Part shown: in pieces, positions 28,358 to 36,088 of the stretch
How positions within the stretch are numbered: position 1 is the stretch's first letter
Layout: the number at the start of each line of letters is the position of its first letter
DNA from: Brevundimonas sp.
GTDB lineage: Bacteria; Pseudomonadota; Alphaproteobacteria; Caulobacterales; Caulobacteraceae
Assembly: GCF_016463295.1 (NCBI RefSeq)
Contig: NZ_JAEMRO010000001.1
Coordinates: forward strand, 124,001-188,000
Direction of reading: 5' to 3'
Length of the DNA: 64,000 nucleotides
The notes under the pieces: model-generated
What the model was told of the DNA's origin: nothing
Database searches by the model: none
The model's input: only the letters and a program-made list of their open reading frames with translations
Translations under genes and position numbers: made by a program

Positions 28358-28543
28358 ATGGACCCGCATGACATTCAGGACCGGGGCCTTTTCCCCGAAG
28401 ACCCCGCCGATCCAACGGCCAATCTCACACCGGACGCGAGCCTGTGTCCCGAATGCGAAGGGCGCGGCACCCTGACGTCGGGCGACACCTGTCCGGTATG
28501 TGAGGGCACCGGCAAGGCCACGGGCCGCACAGGCGGAGGGTGA
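28358..28543 (+). CDS. small CxxCxGxG zinc-finger-like protein
   Basis: A 61-residue protein with an acidic, Pro/Asp-rich N-terminus and a C-terminal pair of DnaJ-type motifs, CPECEGRGTL and CPVCEGTGKA, which together should bind one zinc ion. It lacks the J-domain and the rest of DnaJ. It starts 37 bases after miaA on the same strand and ends 23 bases before the tmRNA promoter. Its function is unknown; a small protein-interaction or zinc-ribbon role is plausible. The motif spacing makes it a convincing gene despite its size. Confidence 0.75.
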   Translation: MDPHDIQDRGLFPEDPADPTANLTPDASLCPECEGRGTLTSGDTCPVCEGTGKATGRTGGG

Positions 28544-28566
28544 CGACCGTTCGGCGTCATGCCCCT

Positions 28567-28594
28567 TTGAACGGGGGAACGGATGCCCTATATT
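28567..28594 (+). promoter_or_regulatory. predicted tmRNA promoter
   Basis: TTGAAC, 16 bases, then TATATT form a near-consensus sigma-70 promoter. The expected transcription start is close to 28600, at the beginning of the tmRNA acceptor piece. Confidence 0.75.
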
Positions 28595-28599
28595 GATGG

Positions 28600-28892
28600 A
28601 GCCGGGGCTTGCTCCGGATATGGCGATAAACGCGCTTGTAATAAGCGGACCGGACCCGGGTGCGATTCCCGGCGGCTCCACCATTTCTCCCCGCGTTATC
28701 GGCGGAGGCATATGGGGCCGACTAGCATCGACGGACGTGTAAAGAAGACTGCTTTCGCTCGTCCTGGCCCACCGTATCGGGCCATTTTCTAACTGCGAAC
28801 GATAACTTCGCTGGGGAATACGCTGTCGCCGCGTAATGCGGTTCCGGTAATTCCAACTTAAGTCCTGGGGGTTCAGATCCTCAGGCGGGGCC
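28600..28892 (+). ncRNA. ssrA: tmRNA, circularly permuted two-piece type
   Basis: The 3' acceptor piece comes first, ending ...CGGCTCC-A-CCA at 28683 with a T-arm CCGGG-TGCGATT-CCCGG. After a spacer of about 30 bases (28684-28713) the coding piece begins GGGGCCG (28714-28720), which pairs with CGGCTCC to rebuild the acceptor stem. The tag frame is 28795-28836, GCG AAC GAT ... GCG TAA, encoding ANDNFAGEYAVAA. With the tmRNA-charged alanine this gives AANDNFAGEYAVAA on stalled proteins. This permuted order is characteristic of alphaproteobacteria. The exact 3' end of the coding piece is approximate. Confidence 0.93.
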
Positions 28893-28929
28893 GCCAGGGG
28901 GCCTGCCAACAGAACCCCTGGCACTTTTC
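28893..28929 (+). terminator. intrinsic terminator of tmRNA
   Basis: The stem GCCAGGGG/CCCCTGGC is followed by ACTTTTCC. It directly follows the coding piece of the tmRNA and separates it from sspB. Confidence 0.75.
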
Positions 28930-28995
28930 CCTCAAAAGCCACCTTTCGTCCGCCGCGCGGCCCCGCTACACCTCGCGCGAACACGAGAGCGATCC

Positions 28996-29484
28996 ATGGC
29001 CGAAGAGACGCCCCCCGTCGACGAGATGCACTATGACGCCCTGGCGCAGGATGCCTTGCGCGGCGTCATCCGGCTGGCGCTGGAACGGGCCGCCATGCCC
29101 GAGGGCATTCCTGGTGCGCACCATTTCTACATCACCTTCAAGACCCGCGCGGCGGGCGTCAGCGTGCCGCCCGACGTCCTGGCCAAATACCCCGAAGAGA
29201 TGACCGTGGTGCTCCAACATCAGTACTGGGACCTGACGGTGGAGCCGACGCGGTTTTCGGTCATGCTCAAGTTCGGCGGCATGCCCAAGGTCCTGTCCAT
29301 GCCCTATACGGCCGTGACGCGGTTCTATGACCCCTCGGTCCAGTTCCTGCTGCAGTTCGAGGAGCCGGTCACCGTCGACGAGATCGTGCAGGAGATCGAG
29401 GCGGCCGAGCCCGCCAAGGCTCCCACTCCAAGCGACGACGACGGCCCCAAGGTCGTTTCGCTGGACCAGTTCCGCAAGAAATAG
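28996..29484 (+). CDS. sspB: SspB (alpha type), ClpXP adaptor for ssrA-tagged proteins
   Basis: SspB tethers ssrA-tagged substrates to ClpX and speeds their degradation. The 162 residues form the SspB fold region (GVIRLALERA...HHFYITFKTRA, PEEMTVVLQHQYWDLTV, FGGMPKVLSMPYTAVTRFYDPS), then a variable acidic linker and a C-terminal ClpX-binding tail VVSLDQFRKK. Alpha-type SspB differs from the E. coli protein in sequence but has the same job. It lies 67 bases after the tmRNA terminator on the same strand, so the tagging RNA and the adaptor that reads the tag are neighbours. Confidence 0.92.
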   Translation: MAEETPPVDEMHYDALAQDALRGVIRLALERAAMPEGIPGAHHFYITFKTRAAGVSVPPDVLAKYPEEMTVVLQHQYWDLTVEPTRFSVMLKFGGMPKVLSMPYTAVTRFYDPSVQFLLQFEEPVTVDEIVQEIEAAEPAKAPTPSDDDGPKVVSLDQFRKK

Positions 29485-29550
29485 TCTAAGAAGACCGTCC
29501 TTCCCGAGCGAACAGATGCTGTAACCTCCCCACCGACAAGGGTGGGAGCA

Positions 29551-29970
29551 ATGGCTATGCGGTATCTGGTGGCGTTCGCGGCGACGCTGTGTCTTGGCAG
29601 TTGCGCCAGCGGGACTGCGGGGCCCGACGATCCTTTTGCTGAAATGTTCAGCGGCGTTCCAGCCGAACGCGCTGACAGGATCGCGGCGGGTCTGACCGGG
29701 CATCCGCTGAGCAGCGAAGCCAATCCAATCAGGGTCAACATGCCTCCCGGCCAGCGCGACTATGTTTCCCGTCTGCGCTGTTCAGACAATCGGGCACCAC
29801 AGTTCGAGCGGATCGGCAGTATGGGCATGGGTCCTTACGGCCAGATCGTCGATGGTTATGATGTTCAATGTCCTGGCTCGTCGCCGAGTAAGACAACCCT
29901 ATACCTCGACATGTACCACCCTACGCATGTCGAAACCCAGGCACCTCCTGGTTTCAGGCTGGTACAATAG
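29551..29970 (+). CDS. predicted lipoprotein, unknown function
   Basis: The ATG at 29551 follows GGTGGGAG and gives 139 residues. The N-terminus MAMRYLVAFAATLCLGSC is a signal peptide with lipobox LGSC, so a lipid-anchored envelope protein is expected. The mature part has two cysteines (RLRCSD and VQCPG) that could form a disulfide and no family motif I know. Base composition is visibly less GC-rich than that of sspB. The GTG three codons upstream is a weaker start. Confidence 0.7.
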   Translation: MAMRYLVAFAATLCLGSCASGTAGPDDPFAEMFSGVPAERADRIAAGLTGHPLSSEANPIRVNMPPGQRDYVSRLRCSDNRAPQFERIGSMGMGPYGQIVDGYDVQCPGSSPSKTTLYLDMYHPTHVETQAPPGFRLVQ

Positions 29971-29973
29971 GCT

Positions 29974-30327
29974 TTATGCCCTCGGAAAAACCCGGATCGT
30001 GATCCGCTCCCGCTCGCCCTGGCGGCGCTCGACCAGCAGGCGCGCGACCTGGCTGTCGTCGTGGAACAGATAGCCCTTGATGGCGTCCAGCAGGGCCTTG
30101 GCCAGATTGTCCAGGTCCATCCACGGCGGATCGCCGATATGCTCCATCAGGATTTCGACCGTGTAATCGCCGTAGGACGGCCGCGACGACCACTCCTTGC
30201 GCATGAACTCATAGACCAGCGGCTTGTAGTATTTGGCCTGGGTCGTCAGGCCCTCGATGGTGATCTCGACGACGTCGCCGGTCTCACGCGCGCGGACCTT
30301 GCCGGTGCCGATCCAGCTGGCGGTCAT
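29974..30327 (-). CDS. RusA-family crossover junction endodeoxyribonuclease-like protein
   Basis: The 117-residue sequence carries the RusA signature DLDNLAKALLDAIKG followed by HDDSQVARL, which supplies the acidic residues that bind metal in this Holliday junction nuclease family, and ends with a basic ERERITIRVFP strand. RusA proteins usually come from prophages, but no phage genes surround this one. It lies between a lipoprotein and fumC. The activity is predicted from motifs only. The ATG start at 30327 gives the normal family size. Confidence 0.82.
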   Translation of the reverse strand: MTASWIGTGKVRARETGDVVEITIEGLTTQAKYYKPLVYEFMRKEWSSRPSYGDYTVEILMEHIGDPPWMDLDNLAKALLDAIKGYLFHDDSQVARLLVERRQGERERITIRVFPRA

Positions 30328-30433
30328 GCCCTGGCCCCTGTTCGCATGATGGCCGCTCCGTCCTTGCCCCTTCGCGCCTCCGTGCTACACGCCTGCGCAT
30401 TCCTCCGCCACGTCTGAGAGAGCCGCCCGCGCC

Positions 30434-31825
30434 ATGACCGAACACCGCACCGAGACCGATACCTTTGGCCCGATCGAGGTCGCCTCGGATCGTTATTGGG
30501 GCGCCCAGGCGCAGCGCAGCCTCGGCAACTTCAGGATCGGCTGGGAAAAACAGCCTCTGCCCATCGTCCGCGCCCTGGGAATCGTCAAACGCGCGGCGGC
30601 CGAAACCAATATGGCGCTTGGGCGGCTCGATCCCGCCATCGGCAACGCCATCGTCCGCGCCGCCGACGAGGTGATCGAGGGCAAGCTAAACGACCACTTC
30701 CCGCTGGTGGTCTGGCAGACCGGCTCCGGCACCCAGTCGAACATGAATGCCAATGAGGTGATCTCGAACCGCGCCATCGAGATGCTGGGCGGCGAGATGG
30801 GGTCCAAGAAACCGGTCCATCCCAACGACCACGTCAACATGAGCCAGTCGTCCAACGACACCTATCCCACGGCCATGCACGTCGCCTGCGCCGAAGAGGT
30901 GGTCCACCGCCTGCTGCCCGCGCTCCAGACCCTGCACAACGCCCTGAACGACAAGGCCCAGGCGTGGAAGGACATCATCAAGATCGGCCGCACCCACACC
31001 CAAGACGCCACCCCCCTGACCCTCGGTCAGGAGTTCTCCGGCTACGTCCAGCAGGTCGCCAAGGGCATCGAGCGGATCGAATCCACCCTGCCCGACCTGA
31101 TGCAACTGGCCCAGGGCGGCACCGCCGTCGGCACCGGCCTGAACGCGCCCATCGGCTTCGCGGAAGGCGTCGCCGACAAGATCGCCCAGATCACCGGCCT
31201 GAAGTTCACCACCGCCCCGAACAAGTTCGAGGCCCTGGCCGCCCATGACGCGATGGTTATGAGCCACGGCGCGATCAACACCGTCGCCGCCTCGCTGTTC
31301 AAGATCGCCAACGACATCCGCTTCCTGGGCTCCGGCCCGCGTTCAGGCTTGGGCGAACTGGCCCTGCCGGAAAACGAGCCCGGATCGTCGATCATGCCGG
31401 GCAAGGTCAATCCGACCCAGTGCGAAGCCCTGACCCAGGTCTGCGTCCAGGTGTTCGGCAATCACGCGGCGATCACCTTCGCCGGCTCCCAAGGGCATTT
31501 CGAGCTGAACGTCTTCAACCCCGTTATGGCCTACAACTTCCTGCAGTCGGTCCGGCTGATGGCCGACGCGGCCGTCAGCTTCACCGACAACTGCGTCGTC
31601 GGCATCGAGCCTCGCATCGACAATATCGAGCGTGGCCTGAACAACTCGCTGATGCTGGTCACCGCCCTGAACGGCAAGCTGGGCTACGACGCCTGCGCCA
31701 AGATCGCCAAGACGGCGCACAAGAACGGCACAACCCTGCGGGAAGAAGCCGTCGGCGGCGGCTATCTGACCGACGCCGAGTTCGATGAGGCCGTGCGCCC
31801 CGAGAAGATGATCTCGCCTGGGTGA
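30434..31825 (+). CDS. fumC: class II fumarate hydratase FumC
   Basis: FumC interconverts fumarate and malate in the TCA cycle and is the iron-free, heat-stable type. The 463 residues begin [52 protein letters not shown] and the signature [13 protein letters not shown] are all present. The ATG at 30434 matches the family N-terminus. The length is normal and nothing is missing. It ends four bases before a PhyH-type oxygenase gene. Confidence 0.98.
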   Translation: MTEHRTETDTFGPIEVASDRYWGAQAQRSLGNFRIGWEKQPLPIVRALGIVKRAAAETNMALGRLDPAIGNAIVRAADEVIEGKLNDHFPLVVWQTGSGTQSNMNANEVISNRAIEMLGGEMGSKKPVHPNDHVNMSQSSNDTYPTAMHVACAEEVVHRLLPALQTLHNALNDKAQAWKDIIKIGRTHTQDATPLTLGQEFSGYVQQVAKGIERIESTLPDLMQLAQGGTAVGTGLNAPIGFAEGVADKIAQITGLKFTTAPNKFEALAAHDAMVMSHGAINTVAASLFKIANDIRFLGSGPRSGLGELALPENEPGSSIMPGKVNPTQCEALTQVCVQVFGNHAAITFAGSQGHFELNVFNPVMAYNFLQSVRLMADAAVSFTDNCVVGIEPRIDNIERGLNNSLMLVTALNGKLGYDACAKIAKTAHKNGTTLREEAVGGGYLTDAEFDEAVRPEKMISPG

Positions 31826-31829
31826 GGCA

Positions 31830-32516
31830 ATGCAAACGCCAGACTTGGACTTTGAGGGAGATGGTGCCCGTCACTTCGCCGGCGTGATCTCCCGGTCCGA
31901 TGCCGAAGGTTTGGCGGCGCGACTTGCTTGCAACCTCAATGGAATGCCAGGCCGCAGGCTACTGGTCGAGCCGGACGTCGAAGCGCTGCTATCGGTTGCC
32001 GGTTCAGTCGGAGGCATCGCCGCCTCACTGATTGGCACGTCTGCACGACCGGTTCGCGCTGTGCTGTTCGACAAGACCCGAGACGCAAACTGGACCGTCG
32101 CATGGCATCAGGACCGGACCATACCGGTTTGTGCACGTCACGATGTCGAGGGCTTCGGCCCCTGGTCGGTAAAAGACGGGCTTTGTCATGTTGCTCCGCC
32201 GATGGGGGTGCTTGAGCAAATGGCTACGCTGAGGTTGCATCTAGATGACTGCGATAACAGCAATGCGCCCCTGACGATTGCTCTCGGCTCCCATCGCCTT
32301 GGCCTTGTTCCGGCAACTGAGTCAGCATCCGTAGCGGCGCGTCATGCGCAGTTCACCTGCCTCGCTAAGACAGGTGATGTCTGGGCCTATTCAACGCCCA
32401 TACTCCACACCTCCGCAACGACCGTCAGCGACCGACGTCGGCGAGTGTTGCAGATCGACTATGCCGCGATAGATCTGCCCCAGCCGCTTAGTTGGCTCGG
32501 GATCAGCTGCGACTAA
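31830..32516 (+). CDS. phytanoyl-CoA dioxygenase (PhyH) family protein
   Basis: A 228-residue protein of the Fe(II)/2-oxoglutarate-dependent PhyH group. The HxD iron-binding pair is in AWHQDRTIP, and the distal histidine and the 2-oxoglutarate-binding arginine fit ILHTSATTVSDRRRRVLQIDY. The substrate is unknown; bacterial relatives hydroxylate small metabolites or lipids. It starts four bases after fumC, whose reaction belongs to the same metabolite pool (fumarate and succinate inhibit such enzymes), but a link is speculative. It is less GC-rich than fumC, suggesting an accessory gene. Confidence 0.82.
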   Translation: MQTPDLDFEGDGARHFAGVISRSDAEGLAARLACNLNGMPGRRLLVEPDVEALLSVAGSVGGIAASLIGTSARPVRAVLFDKTRDANWTVAWHQDRTIPVCARHDVEGFGPWSVKDGLCHVAPPMGVLEQMATLRLHLDDCDNSNAPLTIALGSHRLGLVPATESASVAARHAQFTCLAKTGDVWAYSTPILHTSATTVSDRRRRVLQIDYAAIDLPQPLSWLGISCD

Positions 32517-32908
32517 GGCTTGTCGCGTATCGTCCGTCCGATGGGAGCCAGGGCCAATTTGGCCAGTTCCAGATCCTTCAGCGCGAACGGGATGCCGATG
32601 ATGGTAATGGCCTCGGCCACCGCGATCAGCACATGGGCCAAGGCGATGTACCAGCCGGCGAAGACGAACCAGATCACGTTCAGACCGATGCCGAAACAGC
32701 CCGCGCCCAGGGCCGTGGCGTCCGGCTCGCGCCACACCACCTCGCGCCCGAACGGCCAGAAGGAATAGCTGGCGATCCGCCAGGCGGCGAAGGTCCACGG
32801 CAGGCCGACGATCGTGAGGGCCAAAACCGCGCCGCCGAACAGCCACAACAGGCCTGCGGCCCAGCCGCCGAGGATGAACCACAGCACATTCAGAATCGGA
32901 CGGATCAA
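32513..32908 (-). CDS. YccF-family inner membrane protein
   Basis: Beginning at the TTG (IRPILNVLWFILGGW) this gives 131 residues with the YccF-domain pattern of two repeated units, each ending in a G-x-P motif (TIVGLPWTFAAWRIASYSFWPFGREVV and TIIGIPFALKDLELAKLALAPIGRTI). About three to four membrane segments are predicted. The upstream GGGAGA supports this start over the TTG at 32956 in the ORF track. The biological role of YccF proteins is not established. Its stop overlaps the PhyH gene's stop (convergent). Confidence 0.85.
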   Translation of the reverse strand: MIRPILNVLWFILGGWAAGLLWLFGGAVLALTIVGLPWTFAAWRIASYSFWPFGREVVWREPDATALGAGCFGIGLNVIWFVFAGWYIALAHVLIAVAEAITIIGIPFALKDLELAKLALAPIGRTIRDKP

Positions 32909-32955
32909 CTCGGTTGGTCTCCCTGCACCCGGATGGTGCCGTCTCCAGATATGCA

Positions 32956-32983
32956 AAGGCCCCGCCGATATCAGCGGGGCCTT
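32956..32983 (-). terminator. intrinsic terminator after the DUF2171 gene
   Basis: A perfect 10-bp stem AAGGCCCCGC/GCGGGGCCTT with an 8-base loop lies 25 bases downstream of the DUF2171 stop on the minus strand. The T-run is short (TTT), so termination strength is uncertain. Confidence 0.7.
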
Positions 32984-33008
32984 CGTGAATTCGTGGTAAG
33001 CCTGCGGC

Positions 33009-33245
33009 CTAGTGGGGCTTCTCGGTCCAGCGCGACTTGGCCTCGTCCTTGGTCAGGTTCAGGTGGACATGCTCGTCCACGCGCTCGACCCAGCTGACCG
33101 GGATCATGTGATGTTTGAAGCCACCGGCCAGGTCCAGCTTGGCCAGTTCGATCTGGTCGCCCAGCACGTGATCGACGCGTCCGACATGTTCGCCGTCCGA
33201 GCCGACGACTTCGAGGTGTTCCTTGATCAGGGTGGGGTCTACCAT
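33009..33245 (-). CDS. DUF2171 domain protein
   Basis: From the ATG at 33245, with AGGAGACC just upstream, this encodes 78 residues: an EHLEVVGSDGEHVGRVDHVLGDQIELAK strand-rich core followed by HHMIPVSWVERVDEHVHLNLTKDEAKSRW. This pattern is the DUF2171 (PRC-barrel-like) family, whose function is unknown; members often sit in stress-linked loci. The 65 extra N-terminal residues in the ORF track are antisense to the neighbouring gene. It is divergent from the DUF4169 gene and followed by a terminator. Confidence 0.85.
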   Translation of the reverse strand: MVDPTLIKEHLEVVGSDGEHVGRVDHVLGDQIELAKLDLAGGFKHHMIPVSWVERVDEHVHLNLTKDEAKSRWTEKPH

Positions 33246-33318
33246 GGGGAGGTCTCCTGTTGCGGTGTCCCTCAAAAATGCACGCCGCACGGGACGGTTT
33301 CGTATGGCAGAGGTCGGC

Positions 33319-33495
33319 ATGGGCGAGATCATCAATCTGAACCGGGCGCGCAAGACGCGGGCCAAGGCGGCCAAGACGCTGGAGGCCACGGCCAATCGGG
33401 CCGCCTCAGGCCGGACCAAGGCAGAACGGCTGGCTGCCAAGGCCGAGCGTGATCGTATCCAGGCCGTCCTGGATGGCGCGAAGCGCGAGGACTAG
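33319..33495 (+). CDS. DUF4169 family small basic protein
   Basis: The ATG at 33319, with AGAGG six bases upstream, gives a 58-residue protein: MGEIINLNRARKTRAKAAKT then an Ala/Lys/Arg-rich helix ending AVLDGAKRED. This matches the small, alphaproteobacterial DUF4169 family of unknown function. It is almost wholly predicted helical and strongly basic, so nucleic-acid or ribosome binding is conceivable. An alternative ATG lies 15 bases upstream. Its last four bases overlap the convergent EamA transporter gene. Confidence 0.8.
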   Translation: MGEIINLNRARKTRAKAAKTLEATANRAASGRTKAERLAAKAERDRIQAVLDGAKRED

Positions 33496-34433
33496 GCCGC
33501 CGACACCTTGGGTGCCCGGATCAACAGCACCTGCCCGGCCAGGACCAGTACCAGTCCCACCAGCGCGGGCCAGCCGAAGCGGGCATCCTCGAACAGCACG
33601 GACACCAGCATCGCAATCGGCGGCGTCAGGGCCGAGATATAGCTGGCCAGGGCATAGCCGCGGGCGCGCGCGATGGTGAAATACAGGCCGAACGCGATCA
33701 CCGAGCCGAACACCGACAGATACAGCAGCGAGCCGATGTAGCTGAGCGACAGCTCTATCGACCACTCCACGCCCGTGGCCAGGCCATACAGAGCCAGTAC
33801 GACGGCCCCATAGGCCATGGCCCAGGCCGTGGACGGAATGACGGCGGCGCCCGCCGCCTGGCCCTTGAACGCGAACAGATTGCCAAACGCCGAGGCCGCC
33901 ACGGCCAACAGGGCGAAACCGACACCGGTCGCCGCCCCCTGCCCCAGTCCTGCCCCCAGGATTTCCGAGCCGGACAGGACGCCCACCCCCACAAGTCCCA
34001 GCAGGGCTCCGCCCCAGGACGCCAGCGCCGCTCGCTGGCCGGCCGCCAGACGGAACAGAACCAGGTTGATGAAGGCCAGCGACGCAAAGATCACCGCCAC
34101 GATGGCAGAGGCGATCAGCCCCTCGGCCGCATAGGTGAAGCTGTAGCTGATGGAGAAGGCAAACACGCCTTGAGCAGCGACCGCCAGATGCTGGGCGCGG
34201 GTCAGTCTCAGCGGCAGTCGAAAGATCAAACAACCGAGAAACAGCAGGATCGCCGCTAGACCGAAACGCCAGACAATGGAGGCTAGCGGTGCCACTGTCC
34301 CCAGCTGCAGGGTGATCGCATACCAGGTTGTTCCCCAGATCAGGGCGCAGATGCCTACGCCGCCGATCGCCAGGACGGCGGGCGATAGGATGCGGCGGGT
34401 CACGGCTGCGGGAGACGGTTCAGGGCTTTGCAC
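33492..34433 (-). CDS. EamA/DMT-family transporter
   Basis: A 313-residue inner-membrane protein with about ten predicted membrane segments in two EamA repeats, starting AIGGVGICALIWGTTWYAITLQLG and resuming near GVGFALLAVAASAFGNLFAF. This drug/metabolite transporter superfamily includes exporters of amino acids and other small molecules; the substrate cannot be inferred. It stands alone, converging with the DUF4169 gene and preceded by an 89-base gap to coq4. Confidence 0.9.
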   Translation of the reverse strand: MQSPEPSPAAVTRRILSPAVLAIGGVGICALIWGTTWYAITLQLGTVAPLASIVWRFGLAAILLFLGCLIFRLPLRLTRAQHLAVAAQGVFAFSISYSFTYAAEGLIASAIVAVIFASLAFINLVLFRLAAGQRAALASWGGALLGLVGVGVLSGSEILGAGLGQGAATGVGFALLAVAASAFGNLFAFKGQAAGAAVIPSTAWAMAYGAVVLALYGLATGVEWSIELSLSYIGSLLYLSVFGSVIAFGLYFTIARARGYALASYISALTPPIAMLVSVLFEDARFGWPALVGLVLVLAGQVLLIRAPKVSAA

Positions 34434-34522
34434 CCGGCCCGATTGAACGGTTGCCGGTCAGGACGCAAGCGGGTTCGACACCTTGCGCCACAAGCCAAAC
34501 TTATGACCGCCGAAAGCCGCGA

Positions 34523-35278
34523 TCAGGCCCGTAGCTTAAGGCTGGCCCGCACCTCGGGCGACACCGCGTGATAGACGCTGGCAGGCCGGATATTCAGTCG
34601 CAGGCGGGCGACCTCCAGCGGTTGGGCGAACAGCGCCTCGTAATCCAGGCCCGGCAGCCAGTGCGCGGCCTTGCCGTTGCGATAGGCCTGCCAGACCGCG
34701 CGGCGGGCCGGCACGGCCCGCACCTCGCGCTGAATTTCCCGCGCCGCGCCCCATCCGATGAAGGCAAAGCCCAGGTTTCGGGTCTGGGCATAGGAGAAGG
34801 CGACCACGCAGGCTTCGCCCAGAGCGTCGGTCTCGTAGCCCGTCAGCACGTGCCAGATGTCGTGCACGTCTCGAATGCGCCGTGAATACCAGACGACCGG
34901 ATGCTGGGCATCGATCTGCGGCCCGATCTTGCGGGCCTCGTCGGCCAGGCCCTCGGCGGTGAAGCCGCGCACTTCGCGGAAGGCGCGGTAGCTGGCTCCG
35001 ACCGTGCCGGGCTCGAACCGGGCCAGCCAGACCGGATCGTCCAGCTTGTGCGCCAGTTCCTCGGCCAGATAGGCTTGGCGCCCACCCTCCTGCGTCTTGA
35101 GCATGTGATTGTAGCCGCGCGCCAGAGACCGGCCCGACAGGGCGCGCATGATCTCGAACACCTGGGCGGTGTCCTCCTTGTCGGCCACCAGTTTGCGGAA
35201 GGCACGTAAGGCCGTCAGCGGCTCGATCCGCTGAGGCTGAAGGCGCGTGTAGGTGTCGAAGTCGGCGGTCGCGGTCAT
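34523..35278 (-). CDS. coq4: Coq4 family ubiquinone biosynthesis protein
   Basis: A 251-residue Coq4-family protein with the metal-binding HDxxH motif in VHDIWHVLTGY. In eukaryotes Coq4 organises the CoQ complex and has been linked to C1 modification of the ubiquinone ring; alphaproteobacteria carry homologues presumed to act in the same pathway. The N-terminus PLTALRAFRKLVADKEDTAQVFEIMRAL and the long helical core fit the family. It is divergent from the YbaY-like lipoprotein gene, leaving a 128-base shared upstream region. Confidence 0.88.
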   Translation of the reverse strand: MTATADFDTYTRLQPQRIEPLTALRAFRKLVADKEDTAQVFEIMRALSGRSLARGYNHMLKTQEGGRQAYLAEELAHKLDDPVWLARFEPGTVGASYRAFREVRGFTAEGLADEARKIGPQIDAQHPVVWYSRRIRDVHDIWHVLTGYETDALGEACVVAFSYAQTRNLGFAFIGWGAAREIQREVRAVPARRAVWQAYRNGKAAHWLPGLDYEALFAQPLEVARLRLNIRPASVYHAVSPEVRASLKLRA

Positions 35279-35406
35279 GGGCGGTCCTGTGACGAAGCAC
35301 AGGTACTCTAGCGCGAAAACCCCAAGGGGTGAACGCTGATCATATGATGACGGTGGGGCCCGTCGGCACGATCTGCTACATTCATGACAGCCGCAAGGAG
35401 ACCGAC

Positions 35407-35829
35407 ATGCGCCGCATCCTGACCGCCCTGCCTCTGGCCGCCGTCATGGCCGCCTGTGCGACCCTGCCCGAGGCGGGTGCCGACGCCGGGATCGGCATGA
35501 TCCCGGTCGCCGTGTCGGTCACCTATCGCGAACGCATCCTGCTGCCGCCGGGTCATCGCCTGACGGTTCGGCTCGAGGACGTCAGCCTGGCCGACGCGCC
35601 CGCACGGGTGCTCTCCGAGGCTGCAGAAGACCTCGACGGTCGCAGCCCGCCCTATGCCGTGAACCTGTCAGTACGAGAGGCCGACATCGACCCGCGCCAC
35701 ACCTATGCGGTGCGCGCCGAAATCCGCGATCCGGCGGGAGCCCTATGGTTCACGACCGACACGCGCCACGCCGTTTTGACGCAGGGCGCAGGGGCTCGGG
35801 CGGATATCGTCCTGGTCGGGGTTCGATGA
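35407..35829 (+). CDS. YbaY-like lipoprotein
   Basis: From the ATG at 35407 this encodes 140 residues with a signal peptide and lipobox (LAAVMAAC), so it should be envelope-anchored. The mature part (VSVTYRERILLPPGHRLTVRLEDVSLADAPARVLSE...YAVRAEIRDPAGALWFTTDTRHAVLTQ) matches the YbaY/YscW lipoprotein pattern, a beta-sandwich fold of uncertain role. The first 26 residues of the ORF track precede the real signal peptide. It is followed after ten bases by the RHH gene. Confidence 0.85.
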   Translation: MRRILTALPLAAVMAACATLPEAGADAGIGMIPVAVSVTYRERILLPPGHRLTVRLEDVSLADAPARVLSEAAEDLDGRSPPYAVNLSVREADIDPRHTYAVRAEIRDPAGALWFTTDTRHAVLTQGAGARADIVLVGVR

Positions 35830-35839
35830 GTTTCGGGTC

Positions 35840-36064
35840 GTGAGCCGTCTGGCCAAGCGGTCGGTGACCCTGTCCGGGCACGCCACCTCCGTCGCCTTGG
35901 AACCAGCCTTCTGGAGGGTATTAGACGACGTCGCAAAGGCGCTCGATCTCTCGCATGCGGGTCTGATGAAGCGCATCGACGAGACCCGGGGGCGGACCCC
36001 CCTGGCCTCGGCCTGTAGGCTGCTAGCCCTTGCCTGGGCCAGCGGTGACCGGTCGTTCCACTGA
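35840..36064 (+). CDS. ribbon-helix-helix domain protein
   Basis: A 74-residue protein starting at a GTG. The strand KRSVTLSGHATSVALEPAFWRVLDDVAKALDLSHAGLMKRID and the following helix match the RHH_4 group of small ribbon-helix-helix proteins frequent in alphaproteobacteria. RHH proteins bind DNA as dimers through an N-terminal strand, but members of this group have no established target. No antitoxin-toxin partner is adjacent, since the upstream neighbour is a lipoprotein, so it is probably not part of a toxin-antitoxin pair. Confidence 0.82.
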   Translation: MSRLAKRSVTLSGHATSVALEPAFWRVLDDVAKALDLSHAGLMKRIDETRGRTPLASACRLLALAWASGDRSFH

Positions 36065-36088
36065 CGCAAAACGACCGGCCGTCGTCGC

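Noticed and set aside
35840-36064. RHH protein as an antitoxin
   Set aside because: No toxin-like gene is adjacent; the sequence fits the stand-alone RHH_4 group.
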